The position numbers and the translations under genes were made by a program. DNA of 64,000 bases from Schistosoma mansoni (lineage: Eukaryota; Platyhelminthes; Trematoda; Strigeidida; Schistosomatidae): NCBI RefSeq assembly GCF_000237925.1, contig NC_031500.1, forward strand, positions 186,001 to 250,000. The letters are read 5' to 3'. The notes beneath the pieces were generated by a model. That model was not told where the DNA came from. It worked only from the letters and a program-made list of their open reading frames with translations, and did not search any database. This document shows, in pieces, positions 1 through 10,771 of this stretch. Every line of letters begins with the position of its first letter. Position 1 is the first letter of the stretch.

Positions 1-295
1 GATAATTTAGCTCTTCAGATGTTTAGTTGAATGTTGAATCATACATTGATAATGTTTATCCTTATGATTAACCAAAAAAGAATCTGTGTCATAAGATACT
101 AACTAAATAATAAAGTCGTTTGATAAAAAAAAAGATCAATATATTTTAGCTGGACTCTCTCTTGGCTATCAACGCAAATGTGATGATCAGTATAAGCGTT
201 GTAAAATTGATTAATTTTATTGAGACCACAAAACAATCTAAGTTAGATAACCACTAGAAAGTGCTGAAAAGCCAACCAAGTAGTCTGCATTTACT

Positions 296-803
296 GCCGC
301 CAAATACCCTGGTACGGTCGAGAGTGGAGAGAGTCCACTCTCCCTCTCGAAATGATCTCACATAAGCCACGCGTATATAGCCTCTGTCAGGGAAGTCCTT
401 CTCACTGCCTTCTCGCACCACGGGTATTGTTTACGAAATTAGGAGGACGGAAAGCGAATATCCGGCGCATTAACTGGATTAGTGCACACGGAAACTCCAC
501 CTAGGGAAGTTGGAAAACCCTGATTCCAAACCAATGGTGTACATGGGCTCCAGGATCCTGACAGAATAAATGGCGTATGAATCAATCGTTGGTCAACTGA
601 TACCATGTGACTGCATCTCCTCACGATGATCCACTGCCTTGTGGATCAGAATTTTAGGTCAAAGGCTCGGGGTGTGGCCTCTTAAGAAAACCATCTGTTT
701 CAGTTTGGGCACCTGGACAGTATCACAGCCCTCACATATATCAAATGAGATTTGTGCGGCGCATATATATCTGGTGCCCTTTTGTACCAATAAATAAATA
801 AAT
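296..803 (+). mobile_element. S3 element, near full length
   Basis: This is a copy of a ~525-bp repeat found about ten times in the window. It starts with a GCCNCCAAAT-like box and ends in an AAATAAATAAA tail, as expected for target-primed retroposition. I see no convincing tRNA-like A/B boxes and no protein domain, so it is probably non-autonomous. The open frames that run through several copies on the antisense strand are not preserved in all copies. Confidence 0.8.
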
Positions 804-1251
804 TCAGTAGTGAGCGCCCACACCCAAACCGAGAATAGAGATCAAGTTTCATAGGAGTTTGGCCATGAATGAACATTGCAAGGGAGTTCCATGCTGGAAA
901 AAACATCATTCCAGTGCTCCTGGATTTTTAAACTTAGACCAACTAGTGATGTCAACAAAACACAAGTAATAAATCATATATATTTCATCTTACTTACTCT
1001 TTTTATAATCCAGTTTATTTCAAGCGGTACGGACACACACAAGAAAAACAATAAATAAATGCTACTATAATAATTTGAAATTTCTGGATTCATTCATACA
1101 AGGAATTATGTATCTCCGTTACTGTATAATCATGAACCTGAGATGGTGAAGATTTGTAGCTCGGGTGGGTAATTTTTGGTGGAGTTTTGTTCTCTGGAGC
1201 TGCATGGGTAACGCGGAGAAAAATTACATCGTCTATTCAAAAATATCATCA
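804..1251. other. No gene seen
   Basis: AT-rich sequence between an S3 copy and the assembly gap. No coding exon or known repeat was recognised. Confidence 0.5.
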
Positions 1252-1451
1252 NNNNNNNNNNNNNNNNNNNNNNNNNNNNNNNNNNNNNNNNNNNNNNNNN
1301 NNNNNNNNNNNNNNNNNNNNNNNNNNNNNNNNNNNNNNNNNNNNNNNNNNNNNNNNNNNNNNNNNNNNNNNNNNNNNNNNNNNNNNNNNNNNNNNNNNNN
1401 NNNNNNNNNNNNNNNNNNNNNNNNNNNNNNNNNNNNNNNNNNNNNNNNNNN
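1252..1451. other. Assembly gap (200 N)
   Basis: Exactly 200 N, the same size as the gap at 15409-15608, so this is a placeholder and the true length is unknown. Confidence 0.99.
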
Positions 1452-2470
1452 TATAACTCAGCTCAATTGATCAAGCACATTTTACTGACGCGATAGACAG
1501 TGGTATATTCAAAATACCTGATGCTAGTTAAATTCGCACGTAGTCAAAAAAAATCGAGATGACTGGATAGCTTGCGTTGTGCAGTAAGAATGACTAAACC
1601 AAGAATTCATTTGGATTCCGGCTAAGCCGTTTTTATGAAAATTGTTTGTATTTCCCGAAACCCCTTGGGGGGGTCCCATCCATCATATTCATGAACCTAA
1701 ACGGAACCTTTTGGTGCCTTGAGGCTATCAATGACTCTTCAGTTGGTGCTACTTCATTCACAATATTATCATAGAGCTCTACAAAACTTTCGTCATCACC
1801 ATTATTTAGTTTCATGATATAGATCTTTAGAAAGTTTTACTGGAATGTCTTAATTCGAAGAATCAAGTACATTTTGCTGGACGGGTAGACGATAACGACA
1901 TCAGATTGTACTGTAATATCTCACATTGATAAAAATTGAAACACCAATGAATCACTAGATGTCGTCTCAATGATCTTGAGATATCGTAGTTATCAGGAAA
2001 TTTATCAGTAATAAGTTATATGCATATGATTGAAGAAGTGTACCAATGAAAAATTTCGGGACTAGGACAAAACAACTACTAATACTCTCTCTGGTGTTTA
2101 ATTGTTCTATAGTTGACAAAATAATGTTTTAATCAATAGTACATTTCTGTTCCTTTGAAGTCCAAAATCTACCGTACAAGATTAGTTCTTATTTTACTAA
2201 AAGAGATCTTCATTCAAGAAGATAACATGCCAACAGAGACAGATTGAGGCCAACTTTTATCATCAATGATCCAAAAACATAATAATTAATATCAGGTTAG
2301 TTGTACAAATCAAAAGTTTTCCCCACACGGTAGCTTAGAATACAAAGAGTATTGTGGGTTCCACTGCTAGCCATATTACAAAAATATAACAACCAAGATT
2401 GCTTTGTTCAGTTCATTGATTTGAGTCTTAGTAAATCAGTCGTACCTATCTCCAAACATCTAATACTAAA
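1452..2470. other. No gene seen
   Basis: AT-rich unique-looking DNA. A 60-codon minus-strand open frame at 1633-1815 was considered and not accepted as a gene. Confidence 0.5.
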
Positions 2471-3570
2471 AATATGTCATATCATGTGGAACAATCAATT
2501 GAATGGAATTCGTTACTCTACATCAGCTTCATTGAATTTGAGAAAGCATTTGACAGCATGGACAGGACAACACTATGGAGGCTTCTTCGACACTACGACG
2601 TGCCTGAGAAGATAGTCAATATAATACAGAATTCCTATGATGGATTAAACTGCAAAATCGTATATGGAGGACAACTCACTGACTCGTTCGAAGTAAAGAC
2701 CGGCGTCAGGTAAGGTTGCTTACTCTCAGCCTTTCTCTTTCTCCTCATGATCGACTGCATCATGAAGACGTCAACATCTGGAGGGAAGCACGGGATACAA
2801 TGGGCAGCTAGGATGTAGATCGACGATTCAGACTCCGCAGATAATCTGGATCTTCTATCACACACGCAACAACAAATGCAAGAGATGACCACCAGTGTAG
2901 CAGTAGCCTCAGCAGCAGTTGAACATAACATACACGAAGAAAAAAGCAAAACTCTCCGATACCACAAAACATGCATCAATCGAATCACACACGACGGGGA
3001 AGCTTTGGAGCATGTTGTAGCAGCTCACGTACAATTGAATTTGTTCATATTTAATTTGGTTAAGTCATTTTGTTAACTTATTTAACGGATAGACTCATTC
3101 GTGCAATAACAACTAACACCTAACTCACAATTTCCAATACAAATATCAACACAGTTCTACAGTAGGGGGCGGAAACCTGGAGAACTACGAAAGTCATCAT
3201 CCAGAAGTTACAGGAGTTTATCAACAGTTGTCTACGCAAAATGCTCAGTATTCGTTGGCCAGACACTATTAGCAACCACCTACTGTGGAAGAGAACAAAT
3301 CAGGAAGAAGCGCCGGACATGGATAGGACACACATTGAGAAAACCACCGAACTGCGTCACAAGGCAAGCCCTAACAACATGGAATCCTCAAGGCCAAATG
3401 AGAGTCGGAAAACCGAAGAACGCATTGCGCCGAGAAATGGAAACAGACATGAGAAGAATGAACAATAGTTGGATGGAACTAGAAAGGAGGGCCCAGGATA
3501 GAGTGGGTTGGAGTATGATGGTCGGCAGCCTATGCTCCACTGGGAGTAACAGGTGTAAGTAAGTAAGTAA
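2471..3570 (+). mobile_element. LINE A (RTE-like), 5'-truncated and decayed
   Basis: Codes in pieces for the RT and C-terminal part of LINE A. The first piece contains FEKAFDSMDRTTLWRLLRHY, followed by KTGVR and a stop. The catalytic FADD of the full copy at 31650-34790 reads SADN here. Around 3010-3130 the sequence departs from LINE A and then rejoins it. The copy ends in a TAAG microsatellite, the normal 3' tail of this family. Not functional. Confidence 0.85.
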
Positions 3571-3891
3571 TGTTCAGTTATTTAAACTTGCAAGTACCAC
3601 ATTGCAATTTGATCGACAGATTTGACCAACTCTATGCCAGGTGATTAATCAATGTTAATACATTCGTCCTACATGAAGTCACTCAAGGGTTGAATAGTTC
3701 AGTAACTGCGTTTTGAAATATTAAACTAGGTGATACCAGTCTGAATCTTACAGAGAATACTAATCTTCTCAATACTTTAAGTACTTCTAGTTGATGAATG
3801 TCAACTAGTACGAAGTCTAAACGAAACAGGATTTTCTCATACTTAAACTAATGACTGTCACTATTCAACTTGATCATTAGAATTCGATCAT
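3571..3891. other. No gene seen
   Basis: Unique AT-rich spacer between two LINE fragments; nothing recognised. Confidence 0.5.
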
Positions 3892-4283
3892 TCAGTCAGT
3901 CAGCTACAACGTAGGACCAGGCACATTCATGCATCGGTCCAAGTTGCCATACCTCACTCATTAGCACAACAAGATGAACACCGGATTCATAGCAGTTAAT
4001 TTAATGGTGGTAATATATAAAAGAAAGATTGTATATAAAGATATAGTACAGGAAGAAAGACAGATATGAAGCAATTTTAATCTCAAGGTTTAAGGGAAGA
4101 TAAAGAGTATATACACCTACGTCATTGTGATCGATTCTGAGCCATGTCATCCCCAGTCTCCAACCATTGGCTACGATAGTCACGCGGATCCCAACCAATT
4201 AGTCTGCATCTACCAACATGGCTCATGCTAGAATTTAGTGACTTCCAACACTGATGCCACGTTTGGGTTTGTCCGCCCCTAAC
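3892..4283 (-). mobile_element. LINE B 3' fragment
   Basis: On the minus strand this ends in the GACT-repeat tail of LINE B, seen here as the inverse AGTCAGTCAG. It keeps the 3' UTR and the last few dozen codons, including the stretch around GWDPRDYRSQ-like sequence. It belongs to the variant whose UTR reads CTACAACGTAGGACCAGGCA, also seen at 15735 and 48425. Confidence 0.8.
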
Positions 4284-4555
4284 TCTCTTCCAATTCGATA
4301 TATACTAATAAAAAGATAACCATAATATATATCATCACTATTCAGTCATTATTGAACATAAATGAAAAATCTTTTATATTTACCAACCATTTCATTCATT
4401 ATCATACAACTCTGTATACATAAAATCTTCATTTATTGATTGTTTACACTATGAAATGACCCCAAATAATTATGATTGGAATTTGTTGTTCATTGAAAAC
4501 TTCATTCATTAGCACATACTAAAGTAACTTTCTAAAAGAATGACCAAGTAAATTT

Positions 4556-5112
4556 AGACTTCACCCCATTGCACAAGCAAGTGGCTAACAGGATTCAGTA
4601 GCTGAGTGGATAACGTGATGGTGTTTGAAGCGAACAGTACTGGATTCGAGTCCCAGAGCGAACATCAACAAGTCTGAGATGCAGGTACATCCAGCTAGTG
4701 ACGAGTCCTAAATTGGACGAAATGCACGTCCTGTATTCCACTGTCAGCCACTATCCACGTTTGCTTACAATGCTTGTGAATTAAGGCTATATCGAGGCAA
4801 TACGCACAGTATGCACATATGCCAATTAGAGACTGACCAGTTGCAGTCCTAAACATCAATGGGAAGATTCAAACAGATAATACCAACTGAATTCAAACTT
4901 CACCCCATTGCACAAGCAAGTGGCTATCAGGATTCAGTAGCTGAGTGGATAACGCGTTGGTGTTTGGAACCAAAGTTACTGGGTTCGAGTCCCAGAGTGA
5001 ACATCAACTCAGAGGTTCAGGTACATCCAGCTGACGAGTCCCAAATAGGACGAAACGCGCGTCAAACTGGATTCCATTGCTAGTCACTATCCAACTTTGC
5101 TTATATGTGTGT
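4556..5112 (+). mobile_element. Sm-alpha (SmA) SINE, partial tandem dimer
   Basis: Two head-to-tail units with a 339-bp period: the shared block TCACCCCATTGCAC starts at 4561 and again at 4900. Each has a tRNA-like head with an A-box-like TAGCTGAGTGG and a B-box-like GGTTCGAGTCC, followed by hammerhead ribozyme sequence. This matches the known schistosome Sm-alpha family, tRNA-like Pol III repeats of ~330 bp that encode hammerheads and occur in tandem. Confidence 0.88.
5025..5072 (+). ncRNA. Hammerhead ribozyme (Sm-alpha type)
   Basis: Core elements in order: CTGACGAG (5031-5038), stem II GTCC/GGAC (5038-5041 with 5048-5051), GAAAC (5052-5056), cleavage triplet GTC (5061-5063). Stem I is ATCCAG (5025-5030) with CTGGAT (5067-5072). 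Three extra A residues sit between the cleavage triplet and stem I, which probably weakens it. Stem III is only 2 bp with a small loop, as is usual for this family. The first unit (near 4700) has lost the core. Confidence 0.8.
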
Positions 5113-5379
5113 TTTTGTTTCAACTACACACTTTATACTACTAATAGTATAACTCCAAAAAGAGAAGAACGAGTATTGATTCTGTGGGCTTAGTTTTCAA
5201 TTAGGATAGTTGAGTTAAAGTCATTGATATTATCCCATAACCAAAAAAAGATAATATGTGTAGTTCAGGATTGAGAACATTTACTGATTCACATAATTAC
5301 ACTAAGAAGTTAACGTTAAATATGATAAACAGGAACACTCTAGTCCGACATTTTTATCATAAACCACGTCAATAAACAA

Positions 5380-5580
5380 AGTCAGTCAGTCACAACGTAG
5401 AACTTCGTACGTACGTACATCAGTTCGAGTTGCCATACCACATTAACACAGAGATACAATTGTCGATTCAAATCCCATAGTGGTAGAAGTAGTAAGAGTA
5501 TAAGCAATATGTGAAAGATAAGGGTTTGAAGATGTTTTTTGAGGAGTATAATATAGTGAAATAAATTTGGATGTTGATGT
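5380..5580 (-). mobile_element. LINE B 3' UTR fragment
   Basis: Only the untranslated 3' end is present, with the GTCA-repeat tail (inverse of GACT) at 5380 and the TACGTACGTACAT box. This is the short form expected of strong 5' truncation. Confidence 0.75.
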
Positions 5581-5636
5581 GATTATAGAGAAGAAAATAG
5601 GGGAAGAAGTTTGCATTATAAATTATTCATTCATTT

Positions 5637-5935
5637 GTAATATTTACGGTTGTGTTTGTACTCACAACGGTGGTGCAATTTTTTGGATTGATCGAAGTTA
5701 GACAATAACATCATTGGATGCCGGTTCAATGGTCTAGAGGTTAAGCGTTCACCCGCAACACCGAAGGTCGTCGGTGCGAATCCCGTCAGCAGGATCATGG
5801 ATGCTCACTGTTGACGAGTCCGATAATAGAACGAAATGGCCGTCCAATGCTTGCAGGTTTTCCATGGTGGTCTAGCTTCATTTGACTCATGATCTTAACT
5901 ATATAAAATGTATAATTCTTTTAGAAAAGAAAGTT
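5637..5935 (+). mobile_element. S2 SINE (tRNA-like head plus hammerhead)
   Basis: A-box-like TGGTCTAGAGG and a degenerate B box lie upstream of a hammerhead-like block (TTGACGAG at 5811-5818, then GAAA, then GTC). The C-to-T change at the first core position and mismatches in stem II suggest weak or no activity. It forms the outer part of the left arm of the large inverted repeat at 5780-7372. Confidence 0.75.
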
Positions 5936-5940
5936 TATAT

Positions 5941-6267
5941 TGTAGCGGTAAATAAATCCCCCAAATCAATAGCTCTGTAAGTGTTCGACATTGGATGCTG
6001 ACCACATTAGTTTAAATAGACTCATCTAGCTGAAGGCGATCGGTCATGCATCCTCACCAGATCACGAGTGGGAACGCCGTGTTCTACTTCTCCTGCGATC
6101 GCTAGGCAGTTTAGATCAGTCACTTCTCAATATATTGATAACCTATCAAATATATCTTCGAACCTCCTAGCTTCTGACTTTTGATTTCACTGGGTGGGCA
6201 CGATCCAATTATCGAAGGTATTGCTGGTTAGAGCAGTGTCAAACTCCAAATACCTGTGGCATCTTCA
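5941..6267 (+). repeat. LTR of a Gypsy/CsRn1-like family, copy a
   Basis: Starts TGTAGCGGTAAATAAAT and ends near CATCTTCA. It is related to the 326-bp LTRs of the whole-looking element at 54408-59733. No internal coding region accompanies it. Fossil copy. Confidence 0.8.
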
Positions 6268-6454
6268 CATTGACTGGATATGTCAGTTAAACAAGTGATT
6301 AACTCTTACAGGATTGTATCATTGACACTGAGCATGAAATAGTAAACTAGATCATATTTACTAAAAGGGGCTTTTATAGAAATTTCTTCAACTTCTTAGA
6401 TAACGTTGTGAACTGATTTTAGTTAAACTGACCAAAAACCATGGTTGCGGTTAG

Positions 6455-6630
6455 ACATTAACAGCGTTGGATACAGGCTCAGTGGTCTAGAGGTTAAGAG
6501 TTCTCACGCAAGACCAAAGGTCCTGGGTTGGAATCCCGAGGAGCGGGACCATGGATACTCTGAAGGGTCCCACAATGGAACGAAACGGTCATCCAGTGCT
6601 TCAAGATTTTCTATGGTGGTCTAACATCAA
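6455..6630 (+). mobile_element. Decayed S2 SINE in the inverted-repeat spacer
   Basis: Keeps the A-box-like TGGTCTAGAGG and the GGTCCTGGGTTGGAATCCC block. The hammerhead core is damaged (CTGAAGGG in place of CTGANGAG) although ACGAAAC is still present. Confidence 0.7.
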
Positions 6631-6883
6631 CCAGTTCTTGAATACTTATCTAGATCCTACTGTTAGTTGGAATATAACCTGAATAAATAGGCTTTACAAA
6701 CTTTTAATTAAAAAAAACACCTTACAACTGGCTGAGAATGGAGAACTTGGGGATTAATTGAACAAATCTCTTTATCAATCTTTATCGAAGAATATAACCG
6801 TTTAGAAAAGAAATTCTAGTTTTAGGTAAATCACTTAAAGTTATGTACACTCTTATCACCTACAGAAAAACAGTTATGTTTAT

Positions 6884-7210
6884 TGAAGATGCCACAGGTA
6901 TTCAGAGTTTGACAACACTCTAACCAGAAACACCGTCTATAATTGAATTGTACCCACCTAGTGAAATCAAAAGTCAGAAGCTAGGAGGTTCGAAGATATA
7001 TTTGATAGGTTATCAATATATCGAGAAGTGACTGATCTAAACTGCCTAGCGATCGCAGGAGAAGTAGAACACGGCGTTCCCACTCGTGATCTGGTGAGGA
7101 TGCATGACCGATCGCCTTCAGCTAGATGAGTCTATTTAAACTAATGTGGTCAGCATCCAATGTCGAACACTTACAGAGCTATTGATTTGGGGGATTTATT
7201 TACCGCTACA
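6884..7210 (-). repeat. LTR of the same family, copy b, inverted
   Basis: Reverse complement of copy a, same length (327 bp), opposite orientation. Fossil copy. Confidence 0.8.
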
Positions 7211-7425
7211 ATATAAACTTTCTTTTCCAATAGAATTATACATTTTATATAGTTAAGATCATGAGTCAAATGAAGCTAGACCACCATGGAAAACCTGCAA
7301 GCATTGGACGGCCATTTCGTTCTATTATCGGACTCGTCAACAGTGAGCATCCACGATTCCACCTCGCGGGATTCGAACCCAGAGCCTACCAGTCTTGCGC
7401 CATTGACTTTAAATTAGAATATATA
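7211..7425 (-). mobile_element. S2 SINE, inverted partner, head truncated
   Basis: Mirror of the S2 at 5637-5935, cut inside the tRNA-like head but with a better B box (GGGTTCGAATCCC on the minus strand). The hammerhead block carries the same changes as its partner. Confidence 0.72.
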
Positions 7426-7542
7426 TTTGTTTAACTAACTAGGAATATTGATTTTGAATAGTCAACCAAGTGTATTATTCATATGACTTTTGTTATTGAT
7501 CAAACTCAACACAAGTCCATAGTGGAATATTTCCCATTTTAT

Positions 7543-7764
7543 GGTGCGACTATAATTTTCGTTGGACGACCTTTAAGCAATGTTAAAATGACCTTGAGAG
7601 TGATCACCTGTAAACTAGGAACTCAATAAAGGTTATAAATAAGTGTGAAGGAATTAGATTTATGGTTTTCATTATGAAATACCATCAACTATAATGCCAA
7701 AATAGTATTTAGACAAATGGATGGATGAATCTGATTGGTTCATCCATAAATATATAGTCTCACC
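7543..7764. mobile_element. M1 MITE-like element, short copy
   Basis: 222 bp with terminal inverted repeats of roughly 14 bp or more: GGTGCGACTATA at the left and TATAGTCTCACC at the right. The inside matches the copy at 9012-9597. No coding capacity. The target duplication is not clear. Confidence 0.6.
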
Positions 7765-7851
7765 GTAGCCAAATAAGGTCAGTCGATGACAGAAATTACC
7801 TGGAGGGCAAATACATATTATTGGCTAAGAAATAGACTGATTTTCTAATGG

Positions 7852-7852
<1 letters not shown>

Positions 7853-7884
<32 letters not shown>
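7853..7884. repeat. (TA)n microsatellite
   Basis: Uninterrupted TA repeat directly in front of an S2 copy. Confidence 0.95.
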
Positions 7885-7885
<1 letters not shown>

Positions 7886-7888
<3 letters not shown>

Positions 7889-8260
7889 AGTGGAGTTCAA
7901 CCAGGTCTGTTATGAGATATCATTTCAACCAGGTCTGTTATGAGATATCATCTCACTGAAGACAATAGTGGACGGTTGCTCAATTTCGTGGATTAATTGA
8001 AGTTAGACATTGACACCGTTGAATGCCAGTTCAGTGGTCTAGAGGTTAAGCGTTTGCACGCGAGACTGTTAGGTGCTGGGTTGGAATCTCGCGAGGCAAG
8101 GTAGTGGATGCTCACTGCTGACGAGCCCCACAATAGGACGAAACGGTCGTCCAATGCTTACAGGTTTTCCATGGTGGTCTACCTTCAATTGATTCATGAA
8201 TTCAACTATAAAATTACTAATATCTCCACATCAAACCCCTTCTGATAATAAATCTTTTGC
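7886..8260 (+). mobile_element. S2 SINE, near full length
   Basis: Shows the longest plus-strand form of the family. A leader contains two copies of AACCAGGTCTGTTATGAGAT; then comes the tRNA-like head at 8025-8098 (A-box-like TGGTCTAGAGG, B-box-like GGGTTGGAATC), a hammerhead at 8112-8158, and a tail ending AAAATTACTAATATCTCC. Confidence 0.8.
8112..8158 (+). ncRNA. Hammerhead ribozyme, S2 type, intact core
   Basis: CTGACGAG at 8118-8125, GAAAC at 8140-8144 and GTC at 8149-8151 are all present in the right order and spacing for a type I hammerhead. Stem I (CACTG with CAATG) has one mismatch and stem II one C/A mismatch, so activity is plausible but perhaps slow. Confidence 0.7.
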
Positions 8261-8471
8261 TTGTGATTCGGTAACCCCATGGATTTCCGTTTCCACTTTT
8301 GTTTTCTCGCTCAATCAGTCAGTTTAAGGGGTTTACACATGGCACGTAGTACATTCAACTTCAATCCCACAACTTTATATTACAAATTATAAGTTTTTAT
8401 AAACAAATAAATACAGTGATATGTCACAAAAGAGTACCTTGACTAGAAATAGCCCAATACTGACATGTTTA

Positions 8472-8871
8472 TCAGTCAGTCACAACGTAGAAATTCGTAC
8501 GTACGTACATCAGTTCGAGTTGCCATACCACATTATCACAGAGATGCATTTGTCGATTCAAATCCTATAGTGGTAGGAGTAGTAAGAGTACAAGCAGTAA
8601 TGTGAAAGATTAGGGTTTGAAGATGTTATTGAAGGAGTATAATCCAATGAAATAAATTTGGAAAGAGAAAAAAAGATAGAGACATGAAGAATTCAGAAGA
8701 TCAGAATTTGGGAGAACACAAATAGTGAATGCACCTTCTCCATTGCAAACGATTTTCAGCCATGTCATTCAAGGTCACTAACCATCGATTGCTATCATCT
8801 CGCGAATCCTAACCATGTAGTCTACACCTATCAACATGGCTCAGTCCACTTGTCAGCGACTTCATGGACAT
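8472..8871 (-). mobile_element. LINE B 3' fragment
   Basis: Minus-strand 3' UTR plus the last codons, ending at an inverted GACT tail (CAGTCAGT at 8473). Closely similar to the copies at 43190 and 46450. Confidence 0.8.
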
Positions 8872-9011
8872 GTTTATACCTATTATGATTTTCATCGTAC
8901 TTAAAGTATTCTGTTTTGTTTCCTTAATAGTAATTAAATTTGTGTTAATTTAATTTCAGTTATTGATTTATTTACTCTGAAGTAGTTACGCGAAACATCA
9001 GAAATACAAAT

Positions 9012-9597
9012 GGTGAGACTATAGTTTATGGACGACATTTGAGAGACGCCAAAGTGACCTTGAAAGTGTCCACCTAATAACTAGGATAAAATGAAGGTTA
9101 TAAACTAGTATGGGGAATTAGAACTATGATATACAGTTGATACTTAGGTTAAGAATGAGATTTAGGTTCTTCATCACGATAGGACAAAACAGCTTCCAGA
9201 TGAAGAGGAAATTATTAAAAGACGTTGGAAATGGATAGGATATGTATTGAGGAAACCACCAAACTGTATCACGAGGCAAGCCCTAGCTTGGAATCCTGAA
9301 GGGTAACAGAAAAGAGGAAGGTCAAAGAACACATTACGTCGGGAAATAGAAGCAGATATGGAAAGGATGGATAGCAACTGTAAAGGATTGCCGATGACAG
9401 GGTTGGATGGAGAATACTCGTGGGTGACCTATGCTCCTTTGCGAGGGGTGATAGGCGTAAGTAAGTTTTCATCACGAACTTACATCAACTATAATGCCAA
9501 AACTCTATTTAGCCAAATAGATGAATGAATTTAGTGCCAAAATCCAAAACCTGTTATTCTAAATCTGATCGGTTCGTCCATAAATGATAGTCTCATC
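9012..9597. mobile_element. M1 MITE-like element, split by LINE A
   Basis: Ends are near-perfect inverted repeats of ~25 bp (GGTGAGACTAT left, ATAGTCTCATC right). Without the LINE A insert it would be close to 300 bp. It shares its middle with the copy at 7543-7764. Confidence 0.65.
9180..9467 (+). mobile_element. LINE A, 288-bp 3' end inserted in M1
   Basis: Encodes the C-terminal zone with [15 protein letters not shown] and ends in GTAAGTAAG. Target duplications TTCATCACGA flank it exactly (9170-9179 and 9468-9477), a clean 5'-truncated retroposition. Confidence 0.9.
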
Positions 9598-10071
9598 TAA
9601 ACTATTCATAATTGAAAACTATAATTAGATCCTTGAACTTATGTAAAGGCCTACAAAATCGGCTCGATCTACTGTTGATTATTAACCAGATCATATTTTG
9701 GTTTATAGTTTAATTACACTTACAATGATTGAATTTGTAAGAATTTGGTTTATCTAGTTGACTGACTTTTGATCACTCTTAGTTGGTATATCTGTATCCT
9801 TCACGTACAGCTTCGATATAGCCATTATGAAACAAAGTTTATACTTAGAAGATGGAAATTAGCTTACAGTAAACTTCAGTATGCATGTTTTATCTTATTT
9901 TGAAATGGTCAGTTGAATCCACCTGTATTCTATAGTTTATATTCTCTATAGAATCAGTAACTGAATGGATAAAATATCAACGTTTTTAGTGATGGGTATT
10001 GATTTTCGATAACGAAGTGAACCTCAATTCTAGGATCCAAACATGTTCAGTTGACAAATATCAAATATTTT
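9598..10071. other. No gene seen
   Basis: AT-rich spacer; neither a repeat family nor an exon was recognised. Confidence 0.5.
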
Positions 10072-10430
10072 ACATAGTTAAGATCATGAGTTAATTGAAG
10101 CTAAACCACCATGGAAAACCTGCAAGCACTGGATGGCCGTTTCGTCCTATTGTGGGACTCCTTAGTAGTGCGCATCCACGATCCCACCTCGCGAGATTCC
10201 GATTAAGGACCTACCAGTCTCGCGTGCGAGCGCTTAACCTCTAGGCCAATGAGCCGGCATCCAACCGTGTTAATGTCTAACTTCAACCAATTCAAGAAAT
10301 TGCGCCACTTTTAACCATTGTAAATGCAAACACAACCGTGAGTTGATATCTCCCAACAGACCTGGTTGAACTCTACTGGTTACTGCTTCTCACTAGAATT
10401 CCAGGAAATGCCTCATAGAGTCAGTCACTA
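10072..10430 (-). mobile_element. S2 SINE, near full length
   Basis: Minus-strand copy with tail, hammerhead region, tRNA-like head (the A-box region reads TTGGCCTAGAGG here) and leader. The core reads CTAAGGAG instead of CTGAGGAG and the cleavage triplet is ATC, so self-cleavage is unlikely. The leader runs further than in the 7886 copy, to about GAATTCTAGTGAGAAGCAG. Confidence 0.78.
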
Positions 10431-10771
10431 GTGAGCATATGATCATTATCAGAAAGGGGTTTTGTGAATGACACATACATCATGGATTTCAAAATTAACC
10501 ACATTTCATCTATTCTATGTAAACTATATAGTCAGTATTAGATTTGTATCTCATTATATAATAACATATAAATTAATGTTAACTTCGTAATTTAAGACAG
10601 ATTATTGAATTGCTTCAAATCCATTAGAAAAAGTGACCTTGTCAAGTTTTGTTAAATCGAGTAGTAAATTTGAATTAAAATTTTGTCTATTATAAGTAGT
10701 ATGATCACTTTTACTAAATTTGTGAAAAGATGAATGTATTCTAGAATTTAATAATGAATATACATATATGT
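10431..10771. other. No gene seen
   Basis: AT-rich. The first ~60 bp may still belong to the S2 leader. Confidence 0.4.

Larger units (their letters stand above)
5780..7372. repeat. Large inverted repeat with S2 and LTR in each arm
   Basis: Left arm 5780-6267 and right arm 6884-7372 are reverse complements. Each arm holds the hammerhead half of an S2 followed by a 327-bp LTR. Most of the arms are almost identical, while the ~75 bp of each LTR next to the spacer are clearly diverged. The 616-bp spacer contains another, decayed S2. Confidence 0.85.

Noticed and set aside
1633-1815. 60-codon minus frame (MKLNNGDDESFVELYDN at the start)
   Set aside because: Protein-like at first sight, but no family, weak splice sites and no supporting neighbour exons.
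4927-8098. tRNA genes from A/B-box matches
   Set aside because: They are SINE heads: no proper cloverleaf, fused to hammerheads, multi-copy and diverged.
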